A stretch of 41,218 nucleotides of DNA from Bacillota bacterium (GTDB lineage Bacteria; Bacillota; Desulfotomaculia; Desulfotomaculales; Desulfallaceae): the NCBI GenBank assembly GCA_022360435.1, contig JAKSCU010000364.1, positions 1 to 41,218 on the forward strand, read 5' to 3'. Within the stretch, counting starts at the first letter, position 1, and each line of letters starts with the position of its first letter. The position numbers and the translations under genes are program-made. The notes under the pieces are model-generated. The model had not been told where the DNA came from and made no database searches. It saw only the letters and a program-made list of their open reading frames with translations. This document shows, in pieces, positions 18,336-27,472 of the stretch.

Positions 18336-19261
18336 AAATCGGCATTATCGGCGCCGGCGCGATGGGTTCGCTTTTCGGGGCCCGCCTCGCCGACGGCGAC
18401 AACCAAGTCACCTTGATCGACGTTTGGCGCGAGCACGTGAGGAAAATTAATGCCGAAGGGCTGCGGTTGGTGGGAGAAAACGGCGAAAAAATTTATCATC
18501 TCCGGGCGGTGGAATCCCCCCGGTCCCTGGGCACCCAAGATTTGGTGATCATTTTTGTCAAATCATATCACACCACAGCCGCGCTAAAAAACGCCGCAAA
18601 TTTATTGGGCCCCAACACCGCCGTGCTCACCTTGCAAAACGGCCTGGGCAATGCCGAGCTCATATCGGAGGTGGCCGGCGGCGCCGCGGTTTATGCAGGC
18701 ACAACGTCACACGGCGCCCATGTGCTGGGACCGGCCCTGGTGCGGCACGCCGGGGAGGGCGAAACAGTCATCGGGCGTTTCGGAGGCCCTAACGACCGGC
18801 GGGCGGGCGAAATAGCCGCCGCACTCACCCGCTGCAGCTTGGTCACCAGGGTGACCGACAACATAGACGGCTTAATCTGGGACAAGCTGCTGGTCAACGT
18901 GGGCATCAACGCCTTGACGGCTATTTGCGCCATTCCCAACGGGGGTCTGGTGGATTTGAAAAGCGCCGGCCTGTTGATGGAAAAGCTGGTGGCCGAGGCC
19001 GAGGGCGTTGCCCGGGCCAAGGGGATAAAACTGCCCGGCGACAACCCCCGGGCCAAGGCGCGGGAAGTGGCGGCGGCAACCGGAGAAAACCGATCTTCCA
19101 TGCTGCAAGACATGGAAAACCGACGTCGGACCGAGATCGATTTTATAAACGGGGCCATAGTTAAGGAAGGCGCGAAAGTCAATGTCGCCACACCCTGCAA
19201 TGAAATGGTGGCCTTGTTAATCAAAACCCTGGAAGAAAAGAGGTCCAAGGGCATTGCTTAA
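18332..19261 (+). CDS. panE: 2-dehydropantoate 2-reductase (ketopantoate reductase)
   Basis: KIGIIGAGAMGSLFGARLADGDNQVTLIDVWREHV; LTLQNGLGN; LLVNVGINALTAICAIPNG. Confidence 0.94.
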   Translation: MKIGIIGAGAMGSLFGARLADGDNQVTLIDVWREHVRKINAEGLRLVGENGEKIYHLRAVESPRSLGTQDLVIIFVKSYHTTAALKNAANLLGPNTAVLTLQNGLGNAELISEVAGGAAVYAGTTSHGAHVLGPALVRHAGEGETVIGRFGGPNDRRAGEIAAALTRCSLVTRVTDNIDGLIWDKLLVNVGINALTAICAIPNGGLVDLKSAGLLMEKLVAEAEGVARAKGIKLPGDNPRAKAREVAAATGENRSSMLQDMENRRRTEIDFINGAIVKEGAKVNVATPCNEMVALLIKTLEEKRSKGIA

Positions 19262-20000
19262 AGTGGCCAACAACACCCTGGAACTGTTGGAGTATATTTG
19301 TTCCAGCCGGAAAAAGGATTTCTCGTTGAGCGAGCTCAGCAGCGCCTTCCAGGTCAACAAATCCACCATGCACAGGATGTTGAGGGTGCTAACCGAACGC
19401 GGTTACCTGCGTCAAGAGCCCAAAACCGGCCGTTACCTGCTTAACTGGAAATTGCTTGAGCTGGGCGCCCAGGTTAACGCCAAGCTGGGGCTGCTGGAGA
19501 CGGTTTCACCATACATGGAGCAACTGGCCAGGGAAACAGGAGAAACTGTCAATCTGGCGGTATTGTACGATAAAAAGGTGGTTTACATTCATAAAGTGGA
19601 GAGTACCCACTTTTTAAGGACGGATTTAAGGGTGGGCATCACTGTTCCGGCATATTGCAGCGCCCTGGGCAAAGCCATTCTGGCGTGGCACACCGAGGAA
19701 CAGTTGGCCAAAATTTTGAGCGCCGAAAATCTTGTGCCTTTCACACCGCAGACCATAACCGATCCGGACCTTTTTAAGAAAGAATTAACCGCGGTTAAAA
19801 AAAGAGGGTATGCGGTGGATATAGAGGAATACATCCCGGGGATAATTTGTGTGGCCGCTCCCATTCTCAATAGGCAGGGGAAAGCAATTGCCGCCATCAG
19901 TATTGCCGGGCCGGGCTTAAGAATATCGGAAGAAAAAGTGGCGGCCGTGGGGGAACTGGTGCGCGTAAAAACCAAAGAAATTTCCAGCCGGTGCGGCTGA
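19254..20000 (+). CDS. IclR family transcriptional regulator
   Basis: N-terminal wHTH FSLSELSSAFQVNKSTMHRMLRVLTERGYLRQEPKTGRYLL; C-terminal IclR effector domain. Confidence 0.96.
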   Translation: MLKVANNTLELLEYICSSRKKDFSLSELSSAFQVNKSTMHRMLRVLTERGYLRQEPKTGRYLLNWKLLELGAQVNAKLGLLETVSPYMEQLARETGETVNLAVLYDKKVVYIHKVESTHFLRTDLRVGITVPAYCSALGKAILAWHTEEQLAKILSAENLVPFTPQTITDPDLFKKELTAVKKRGYAVDIEEYIPGIICVAAPILNRQGKAIAAISIAGPGLRISEEKVAAVGELVRVKTKEISSRCG

Positions 20001-20010
20001 ACAATTCAAT

Positions 20011-20140
20011 AAAAAAAGCGCACTAATTCAGCTCCCTTGGCGTGCGCTTTTTACTACTTTTATCCTGGAATCCGGCATAAATGGGGACATTCCTCGAAGA
20101 GGTGTGTCCCCCGACCCCTAATGGCCGTGGGTATACTTTT
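20011..20140 (+). repeat. dispersed two-hairpin repeat, copy B, interrupted by a GGGGACA palindrome
   Basis: AAAAAAAGCGCACTAATTCAGCTCCCTTGGCGTGCGCTTTTTACTACTTTTATCCTGGAATCCGGCATAAAT[ggggacattcctcgaagaggtgtgtcccccgacccc]TAATGGCCGTGGGTATACTTTT. Confidence 0.85.
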
Positions 20141-20174
20141 ATAACAGCAAAATCAAAAGGAAGGTGAATTAGTT

Positions 20175-21200
20175 ATGCTTAAACGCCAAACTTACCGGGT
20201 CCTTTGTTTAATACTTTTCGTTACATTGGTCGCCGCCGGGTGCGGCGGCGGCGACGGCAATAATCAGGGCGGCCAGGATTCAGATAAACCCGTGCTGCTG
20301 CAAGCCGGGCATGCGGTGGCCGAAGCCCACCCCTACCACCTGGGATTGTTAAAGTTCAAGGAGATTGTCGAAACAAACACAGACGGGCAAGTGACAGTGG
20401 AGATTTTCCCCAATGGAACACTGGGTTCCGAGCGCGACATGGTTGAGGGCCTGCAAATGGGCAGCATCGACGTGTTGGTCACTTCAACGGGGCCGGTCAT
20501 CAACTTTATTCCCGAAATGGGCTTGGTGGATTTGCCGTTTCTTTTTAGCAGCTCGGAACATGCCTACCAGGTGCTGGACGGTGAAGTGGGCCGGGAGTTG
20601 CTGCAAAAGTTCGATGCCATTGGCATAAAAGGCCTGGCCTTTTGGGAAAACGGCTTTCGCCACCTGACCAACTCGGTGCGGCCGGTGACATCGGTGGAGG
20701 ATATCCAAGGGCTCAATATAAGGACCATGGAAAACGAAGTCCACCAGGCGGCGTTTAAGGTCCTGGGCGCAAGCCCCACCCCCATGGCCTGGGGAGAAGT
20801 ATTCACTTCACTGCAGCAGGGAACCATCGACGGCCAGGAAAACCCGGTGCCCATTATTTACACCATGAACATTTACGAAGTGCAGAAATACCTGGCGCTG
20901 ACCGGACACTTCTATTCCCCGGCCCTGTTGCTGTTCTCCCAAAAAGCCTTTGACGAGCTGACCCCCGGGCAGCAAGAGATATGCCGGGCCGCGGCGCTGG
21001 AAGCGGCGGCCTACGAGCGCGAGAAGATTAATGAGCAAACCGAAGAGCAACTGGCCCTGCTAGAAGAAAAAGGAATGGTAATAACCAAGCCGGACGTGCA
21101 GGCTCTGCGGGAAGCCACCGGTGCGGTTTACGAGCAATACCGGGACAAATTCGGCCCGGACAGAATTGAAAAAATACTGGCCGCCGATCCCAACAAGTAA
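20175..21200 (+). CDS. dctP: TRAP transporter substrate-binding protein DctP, lipoprotein
   Basis: Lipobox VAAGCGG; TVEIFPNGTLGSERDMVEGLQMGSID; FRHLTNSVRPV..EDIQGLNIRTMEN. Confidence 0.96.
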   Translation: MLKRQTYRVLCLILFVTLVAAGCGGGDGNNQGGQDSDKPVLLQAGHAVAEAHPYHLGLLKFKEIVETNTDGQVTVEIFPNGTLGSERDMVEGLQMGSIDVLVTSTGPVINFIPEMGLVDLPFLFSSSEHAYQVLDGEVGRELLQKFDAIGIKGLAFWENGFRHLTNSVRPVTSVEDIQGLNIRTMENEVHQAAFKVLGASPTPMAWGEVFTSLQQGTIDGQENPVPIIYTMNIYEVQKYLALTGHFYSPALLLFSQKAFDELTPGQQEICRAAALEAAAYEREKINEQTEEQLALLEEKGMVITKPDVQALREATGAVYEQYRDKFGPDRIEKILAADPNK

Positions 21201-21221
21201 CCCCTGCAAACAGTTGTTTGT

Positions 21222-21266
21222 TTGAAAAGGGCGGCGCTCAATTAAGCGCGCCGCCCGGGTTTTTCA
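21222..21266 (+). terminator. terminator-like GC hairpin between dctP and dctQ
   Basis: gggcggcgctcaattaagcgcgccgcccgggttttt. Confidence 0.65.
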
Positions 21267-21291
21267 AGCAAGCAGGCAAGGAGGAAGACAA

Positions 21292-21756
21292 GTGCAGCTT
21301 CTCGACCGGTTTTGCAAGTCGGTTATATTCACGCTCTTTTTTTTAATGGTGGTAACCACGTTTTTGCAAATTATTTTTCGCTATGTATTTTCCGCCCCCC
21401 TAACCTGGTCGGAAGAACTATCCAGGTATTGCCTGGTGTGGCTGACCTTTGTCGGCGCCGCCGTGGGTCTAAGGGCGAAAATTCACGTGGCGGTGGAGGC
21501 CGTCACCAGGCTTTTACCCGCGGGGCTTAAACTGCTGATAATACGGTTTAACTATTTAATAATCACTGTTTTTGCCGCCGTCCTGGTAAAACACGGGTTT
21601 GAGTTGAGCCTTTTCAACATGAATCAGCTTTCCCCGGCCATGCATATTCCCATCGGGCTTGTCTATGCCGCCGTGCCGGTGGGAGGATTGCTCATTTTCA
21701 TATTCGCCGTGGAAAAACTTGTTTCACCCGGGGAAGAGGGAGGGGCAACCAATTGA
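21292..21756 (+). CDS. dctQ: TRAP transporter small permease DctQ
   Basis: FLQIIFRYVFSAPLTWSEELSRYCLVWLTFVGAAVGLRAKIHVAVE. Confidence 0.95.
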   Translation: MQLLDRFCKSVIFTLFFLMVVTTFLQIIFRYVFSAPLTWSEELSRYCLVWLTFVGAAVGLRAKIHVAVEAVTRLLPAGLKLLIIRFNYLIITVFAAVLVKHGFELSLFNMNQLSPAMHIPIGLVYAAVPVGGLLIFIFAVEKLVSPGEEGGATN

Positions 21757-23015
21757 CGGCGGTAGTTCTCATAGCCACCTTGTTCGGGTTACTGCTGATA
21801 GGCGCGCCCATCGCCTTTTCCCTGGGCGTGAGCTCCCTGGTCGCGCTGGTTACTACAGGCGACCTGCCCCTTTCCATAATACCGCAGCGCCTGTTTACTT
21901 CCACCGATTCTTTTGTGCTGTTGGCGGTGCCGTTTTTCGTGCTGGCGGGGGAACTAATGCAAAACGGGGGCATATCCCGCCGGCTGGTCAACTTCGCCGG
22001 CAACCTGCTGGGCTGGATCAGCGGGGGACTGGCCCTGGTAAGCATAGCCTCGTCGGCGTTCTTCGCCGCCATATCGGGCTCCTCGGCGGCAACCACCGCC
22101 GCCATCGGCAGCATTATGTACCCGGAAATGCTGAAAAGGCACTACAAACCTGATTTCGCGGCCGCCGTGCAGGCGGTGGGCGGCACCCTGGGAGTGATCA
22201 TTCCGCCCAGCATCCCCTTGATTATTTACGGCGTAATAACGGGCACTTCGGTGGGCGACCTGTTCCTGGCCGGTATCGTGCCCGGTATTTTGGGCGCTCT
22301 GGCCTACATGGCCGTGGCCTGGAACATATCCCGAAAACAAGGGCACCAGCTGGAGGCGCGCGGCAGCTTCACACAAACCTGGCAATCATTCCTGGACGCC
22401 TTTTGGGGATTGCTGATGCCGGTTATAATACTGGGGGGCATTTACGGCGGCGTTTTCACCCCCACCGAGGCCGCGGTGGTAGCCGTGGTTTACGCCACTT
22501 TGGTGGGCGCTTTAATTTACAAGGAACTGAATTTTAAGAATTTTTACCAAATATTTGTCAAGGCCGGCTTAACCAGCGCCATGATTATGCTGCTCATTGC
22601 CGCCGCCTCGGTTTTTACCTGGATTATGACCATAAACAGTATCCCCCAGGTCATTGGCCATACCGTCCTTTCCCTGACCGAAAACAAGATTGTTCTTTTA
22701 TTGCTGGTCAATTTAGTATTCCTGGTGGTGGGCATGTTCCTGGACACAGTGGCCATCATGTTATTGTTGACTCCCATTTTCTTCCCCATCGCCACTCAAC
22801 TGGGCATGGACCCGGTACATTTCGGCATTATGGCCGTATTCAACCTGGCCGTGGGCCAAATGACCCCGCCATTTGGGGTCTGCCTGTTTGTTTCCTCCGG
22901 CATCACCAGGGTGCGGGTGGAAAAGTTGTTTCGCAGCGTGCTGCCCTTTTTACTGGCGGCCCTATTGCTAATACTACTGGTGACTTACGTGCCGGCGCTA
23001 AGCTTGAGGTTTTAG
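21753..23015 (+). CDS. dctM: TRAP transporter large permease DctM
   Basis: LLAVPFFVLAGELMQNGGISRRLVNFA; SGSSAATTAAIGSIMYPEM; IIPPSIPLIIYGVITGTSVGDLFLAGIVPG. Confidence 0.97.
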   Translation: MTAVVLIATLFGLLLIGAPIAFSLGVSSLVALVTTGDLPLSIIPQRLFTSTDSFVLLAVPFFVLAGELMQNGGISRRLVNFAGNLLGWISGGLALVSIASSAFFAAISGSSAATTAAIGSIMYPEMLKRHYKPDFAAAVQAVGGTLGVIIPPSIPLIIYGVITGTSVGDLFLAGIVPGILGALAYMAVAWNISRKQGHQLEARGSFTQTWQSFLDAFWGLLMPVIILGGIYGGVFTPTEAAVVAVVYATLVGALIYKELNFKNFYQIFVKAGLTSAMIMLLIAAASVFTWIMTINSIPQVIGHTVLSLTENKIVLLLLVNLVFLVVGMFLDTVAIMLLLTPIFFPIATQLGMDPVHFGIMAVFNLAVGQMTPPFGVCLFVSSGITRVRVEKLFRSVLPFLLAALLLILLVTYVPALSLRF

Positions 23016-23153
23016 GCCGGATATATTTTTAAACTGATCCGCTGTTTTTTTCACAGGAAAACGCCCCCGGGTATTTGCCAACCACAGCAATATCCGGGGG
23101 CGCCACCACGCACCGCCGTTGTGACGGAAATGAGCTTATTGAGATTTAGCAAC

Positions 23154-23363
23154 CTATTTAAACTTATAGTTTAAATAGGTAAGAAAAACAAGAATCAAAA
23201 TGGCAAGCCAGAAGAGAAACTCCGAGAGTCCACTGGTCAGAAAATATGTTGCAATGAGTAAAAAAAAAGCAATTTTAGTTAAAAGCTTTTTTAGTTGATT
23301 TAAATTGGAGTTGACCGACAGCCATTCCCAAATTTTCAGTTTTATATCATCAAAACTTAGCAT
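23154..23363 (-). CDS. small hypothetical membrane protein
   Basis: 69 aa with two hydrophobic segments. Confidence 0.45.
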   Translation of the reverse strand: MLSFDDIKLKIWEWLSVNSNLNQLKKLLTKIAFFLLIATYFLTSGLSEFLFWLAILILVFLTYLNYKFK

Positions 23364-23455
23364 TTTGCCATTTTTCTCCTTGCTAAAAATGCCTTAAAAT
23401 ATAGCGTCTCTTATTTATACTACTGTCAAGTTGGATAAAAGTGAAGAGCCATTAT

Positions 23456-24370
23456 TTAAGTCATAACTCGGCTCAGAACAAAGGATACGGTAACGAGACT
23501 CAGCGCGGTGGTGGCAAAAGTTACCGTGGAAACCAGCTCGGGCCTGTTATCAAATTGCACCGCCAAAAGCGTGGTGGTGGCTGCTGTCGGAGTGGCCGCG
23601 CACACCAACAATACTTTGCCGGCCAGCGTTTCCAAGGGAAAAAACAACTTTAACACCAACAAGCCGGCAAGGGGGTAAACAGCCAGCTTTAAAAAAGTGG
23701 CCAGCGAAACAAAACCCCAGGATTTATGCAGTTTAATCCGGGAAAGGCTTAGGCCCAAAAGCAGCAGCAGGGTGGGTATAGCCGCGCCTCCCAAAAGTGT
23801 TATGGCCCGGTCCAGAACCAAAGGCGGCTGGACTTCCAGCAAACGGAGCACCAGCCCCAACACAACTGCTATAAACCCGGGAATACGTAAAATATTCAGT
23901 AGAGCCTCCTTGATGCCCTGCTGGGCCGACGAGGCAAAATAAACACCGGCTGAATTCATGAGAATTACCTGGGTGGCCATAAATACCACACCAACGGTCA
24001 CACCGGGCTCTCCGAAAGAAAAAAGCAGTATGGGGAGGCCATAATTGCCGGAATTGGGAAAGCCGCTGGATAAAATCAAAGCATTGGCGGTTTTTTCATC
24101 AAACTTCATAAACCTGGCAATAACCTTCAGCAACGCAATAAAAACAATAAATAAAACTACGGCAAACCAGAATACTTTAAGCAATATAAAAGAATCCAGG
24201 GTTGATTTAACCATGGCATTAAAATAAAGGGCAGGATTAAATACATACAGGCAGACTGTTGCCAGAGAGCTGCCATTAAGCTTTAACACCCGGCCCAATA
24301 TAAATCCCACCGCCATTACGGCAAACACCGGCAAAACCACGTTAATCAGCTTTATAATTAGCATGCGCAT
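23456..24370 (-). CDS. AEC (auxin efflux carrier) family transporter
   Basis: VLPVFAVMAVGFILGRVLKLNGSSLATVCLYVFNPALYF; LSSGFPNSGNYGLPILLFSFGEPGV. Confidence 0.93.
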   Translation of the reverse strand: MRMLIIKLINVVLPVFAVMAVGFILGRVLKLNGSSLATVCLYVFNPALYFNAMVKSTLDSFILLKVFWFAVVLFIVFIALLKVIARFMKFDEKTANALILSSGFPNSGNYGLPILLFSFGEPGVTVGVVFMATQVILMNSAGVYFASSAQQGIKEALLNILRIPGFIAVVLGLVLRLLEVQPPLVLDRAITLLGGAAIPTLLLLLGLSLSRIKLHKSWGFVSLATFLKLAVYPLAGLLVLKLFFPLETLAGKVLLVCAATPTAATTTLLAVQFDNRPELVSTVTFATTALSLVTVSFVLSRVMT

Positions 24371-24491
24371 TCATCTCCCGCAAACCAACGGCGAGAGCCC
24401 GCGTGCGGTTGGACTCCCGTCTGTGAACATACCCTCAAGTTTCCTTGATGTATACCGGGTTTGCTAAACCGCCGTCATTTAAACAGCCGTT

Positions 24492-24582
24492 ATAAAAAAA
24501 CGCGCTCATTCGGTTTTCTCCGGCGCGCGCTTTTTGATACTTTTCTCCTCGAATCCGGCCATTAAATATGGCCGGAGGTATT
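24492..24582 (+). repeat. dispersed two-hairpin repeat, copy C
   Basis: TAAAAAAACGCGCTCATTCGGTTTTCTCCGGCGCGCGCTTTTTGATACTTTTCTCCTCGAATCCGGCCATTAAATATGGCCGGAGGTATTC. Confidence 0.9.
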
Positions 24583-24607
24583 CAAACCCGAATACGCTCA
24601 GGCATCG

Positions 24608-25594
24608 TTACGGACTGAGCACAACTTTGATAGCCGCGTCGTCCTTGTCGACCAGTTCAAAGGCTTCCTTGAGCTGGTGGAGTTTAAAATGGTTGGTTAT
24701 TAACGGGCGTATGTCCACCAGACCCTGCAGTACGGGACGCAAAGCCTCCGGAGCCCATATGTAACGCTGCTGGAACGTATGGTGCACCAGGCAAGTGTTA
24801 ATGAACTCAATACCGTCGTCATGCCACTTACTGATATTAAGCGTGACCGGGGTTGTAATCCAGCTGTACCAAACAAATTTTCCATTGCGCCTGACCATGT
24901 CGGTACACATGTTAATTGACTGTTCGGTACCGGCCGCCTCTATAACCACGTCCGCCCCTTTGCCGCTGGTTAAACTCGCCACAACCTCAACGGCGTTCTC
25001 CCGGGCGGCGTTTACGACCACGTCGGCGCCCAGTTTTTCGGCCAGCTTCAGTTTACCTTCCAACACATCCACCACCACCACCTTTTCAGCCCCTTTTTTC
25101 TTGACGCACTGGGCGATAACCTGGCCGGCAAAACCGGCGCCCATCACCACCACCGTGTCTCCCAACTGCACTCCCGAGTTCAAGCCGGAGTACATGGCGC
25201 AGGCTATGGGTTCGCCCAGCGAGGCCAAATCCATGTCCATCCCCTCGGGCACGGGCTGCAATTCCCAAACTTTGGCTTTGAAAAACCGGGCCAAATTATT
25301 ATTCCAACCAAAGGCCATTACCTTGTCGCCCGGTTTATATTCCCGCACCCTGGCGCCCACTTCCACCACGGTGCCGCCGCTTTCATGCCCCAGGTAAAAT
25401 GGAAATCCGGGTTCCTGCCGAAACTCGGACGTTTTGGCGGGCAGCAGACCCCGGTAAAAATTTTTGTCGGAACCACAAACGCCCATCAGGTGGTTTTGCA
25501 CAATCACCTCGTCGTCGCCACAGGCCAACCGGCGCTCCACAAGGTCAATGTGATAAGGACTCTGAAGCACCGCCGCTAAGGTTGCAACAGCCAT
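24608..25594 (-). CDS. zinc-type alcohol/polyol dehydrogenase (MDR superfamily)
   Basis: NHLMGVCGSDKNFYRG; LGHESGGTVVEVGARVREYKPGDKVMAFG; VVVMGAGFAGQVIAQCVKKKGAEKVVVVDV. Confidence 0.92.
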   Translation of the reverse strand: MAVATLAAVLQSPYHIDLVERRLACGDDEVIVQNHLMGVCGSDKNFYRGLLPAKTSEFRQEPGFPFYLGHESGGTVVEVGARVREYKPGDKVMAFGWNNNLARFFKAKVWELQPVPEGMDMDLASLGEPIACAMYSGLNSGVQLGDTVVVMGAGFAGQVIAQCVKKKGAEKVVVVDVLEGKLKLAEKLGADVVVNAARENAVEVVASLTSGKGADVVIEAAGTEQSINMCTDMVRRNGKFVWYSWITTPVTLNISKWHDDGIEFINTCLVHHTFQQRYIWAPEALRPVLQGLVDIRPLITNHFKLHQLKEAFELVDKDDAAIKVVLSP

Positions 25595-25595
25595 T

Positions 25596-26741
25596 TTACT
25601 CCCTCCCCAAATTGATGCTTATTTTTAAAATCCTAAAACTCCGCTCTACGGCGTCGGCCGTCAGAGCCCGCGCTTTTTGCATGGCTTCGGCGTCGCTGAT
25701 AGGCCCCGGCGCTATGGTGATTATGGAATCGATACCCATATCGTAAAGTTTTTCCGCTCCGGGACCGACGCTCCCCGCCACCGCCAGCACCGGCAGTCCG
25801 CGGCGGCGCGCCCGGCCGGCCACGCCGGTCGGCACTTTGCCGTAGGCCGATTGAGCATCGACACGGCCTTCTCCGGTAATCACCAGGTCGACTTGGGCCA
25901 TAAGCCGGTCAATTTTAATGGCGTCCAGCACCAGTTCAACGCCCGGCGCCAGCTCCGCGCCGGTGAAAGCCACCAACCCGGCGCCCAATCCTCCCGCCGC
26001 CCCGCTGCCGGGAATCCCCGCCACGTCAATCCCCAGTTGTTTTTTAATTTCTGCGCCGAAATGCTCCAGCCGGCGGTCAAGAATATCTACCATTTCCGGC
26101 GTGGCGCCCTTTTGCGGGCCGTATACCGCAGCTGCGCCCGCCGGCCCGCACAGCGGGTTTCGCACGTCACAGGCAACCTTGATATTAACTTCTTTCAGCC
26201 TGGAATCCAGATCCGAGACGTCAATTAGACGCAATTTGTCCAAACCGGCGCCGCCAAATCCCAGTTCTTTCCCGGCGCCGTCCAAAAGGCGCGCACCCAG
26301 GGCCTGCGCCATACCGGCCCCGCCATCGTTGGTGGCGCTGCCCCCAATGCCTATGATGATGGCGGTTGCGCCGCTGTCAAGGGCGGCCTTGATTAGTTCC
26401 CCCGTGCCATAAGTGGTGGTCCACCTGGGATCGCGCCTGTTGGCCGGAACCAGGGTCAGGCCCGAAGCCGAGGCCATCTCCAGCACAGCGGTGCCGTCCG
26501 GCAGCATGCCGAACTCGGCCGGCACGGGGGAACCCAGCGGCCCCGTCACTTGGACCGGCACCATCTTGCCGCCGGTGGCGGACACCATAGCTCTTGCCGT
26601 CCCCTCACCACCGTCGCCAACCGGCACCGCCGTTATTTGAGCGTCGGGATAAACCCTCCTGATCCCGGCGGCGACCGCTTCGGCCGCCGCCATGCTGCTA
26701 AGGCTGCCTTTGAAAGAATCCGTAGCAATCAATATTTTCAT
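25596..26741 (-). CDS. glycerate kinase (GlxK/GarK type)
   Basis: MKILIATDSFKGSLSSMAAAEAVAAGIRRVYPDAQI; IGIGGSATNDGGAGMAQALGARLLD; ATG at 26741. Confidence 0.96.
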   Translation of the reverse strand: MKILIATDSFKGSLSSMAAAEAVAAGIRRVYPDAQITAVPVGDGGEGTARAMVSATGGKMVPVQVTGPLGSPVPAEFGMLPDGTAVLEMASASGLTLVPANRRDPRWTTTYGTGELIKAALDSGATAIIIGIGGSATNDGGAGMAQALGARLLDGAGKELGFGGAGLDKLRLIDVSDLDSRLKEVNIKVACDVRNPLCGPAGAAAVYGPQKGATPEMVDILDRRLEHFGAEIKKQLGIDVAGIPGSGAAGGLGAGLVAFTGAELAPGVELVLDAIKIDRLMAQVDLVITGEGRVDAQSAYGKVPTGVAGRARRRGLPVLAVAGSVGPGAEKLYDMGIDSIITIAPGPISDAEAMQKARALTADAVERSFRILKISINLGRE

Positions 26742-26766
26742 GTCGCACCACCAATTTGCTGGGAAA

Positions 26767-27459
26767 TTAATCCGGGCTGATAAAATATTTTTTACTGGGC
26801 CTGCCCACAACCCCGTAATCCAATTCCACCGCCACTTTGTTGCTGGCCAACAGGTACTCCAGGTAACGCCAAACCGTGATTTTGGACATGGACAACCTGT
26901 CGGCTATCTCCTGGCAGGACAAGGGGCTGTTTTGTTTGAGCAAAAAGCCCACAATATGATTCAGAGTCAAATAGTGCACGCCTTTGGGCAATTGGTCATG
27001 AGTTTTACATCGGTTGGGAGCCCGTAAACCATTGTTCATTTTGTCAATTTCTTCCTGGGTGAATTCTTGTTTCCTACTCAATATCGACCGTAATTTTAAA
27101 TAATTGCGCAGAGACTTTTCCAGCCGCTCAAGGTTAAAAGGTTTAATAATATAATCGATGGCGCCGTAACGCAATGTCTCGTAAATGGTGTTTGCATCCT
27201 TGGCGGCGGTAATCAATATTACGTCGCAGGGCAGCCCCTCCTCCCTGATGGATTGCATAAGTTTCAAACCGCTGTTGCCGGGCAGGTAAATATCCAGCAG
27301 CACCAGATCGGGCCGCAGTCTTTTAATTTCCGCCAACCCGGATTTTTCATTGTAGCTGATGCCAACCAACTTAAAAGGAGGTATCTTTTCCGTCATACGC
27401 CTGTTGATGTCCGCTACCATCGGGTCGTCTTCCACGATGTACACTCGAACACTTCGCAC
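26767..27459 (-). CDS. CitB/DcuR-family response regulator
   Basis: VYIVEDDPMVADINRRMTEKIPPF...DLVLLDIYLPGNSGLKLMQSI; C-terminal HTH LSCQEIADRLSMSKITVWRYLEYLLASNKV. Confidence 0.94.
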   Translation of the reverse strand: MRSVRVYIVEDDPMVADINRRMTEKIPPFKLVGISYNEKSGLAEIKRLRPDLVLLDIYLPGNSGLKLMQSIREEGLPCDVILITAAKDANTIYETLRYGAIDYIIKPFNLERLEKSLRNYLKLRSILSRKQEFTQEEIDKMNNGLRAPNRCKTHDQLPKGVHYLTLNHIVGFLLKQNSPLSCQEIADRLSMSKITVWRYLEYLLASNKVAVELDYGVVGRPSKKYFISPD

Positions 27460-27472
27460 CGGCTTTTCCCCC

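Noticed and set aside
24795-25397. 200-aa plus-strand ORF
   Set aside because: Antisense shadow of the alcohol dehydrogenase, Thr/Ser/Pro-rich.
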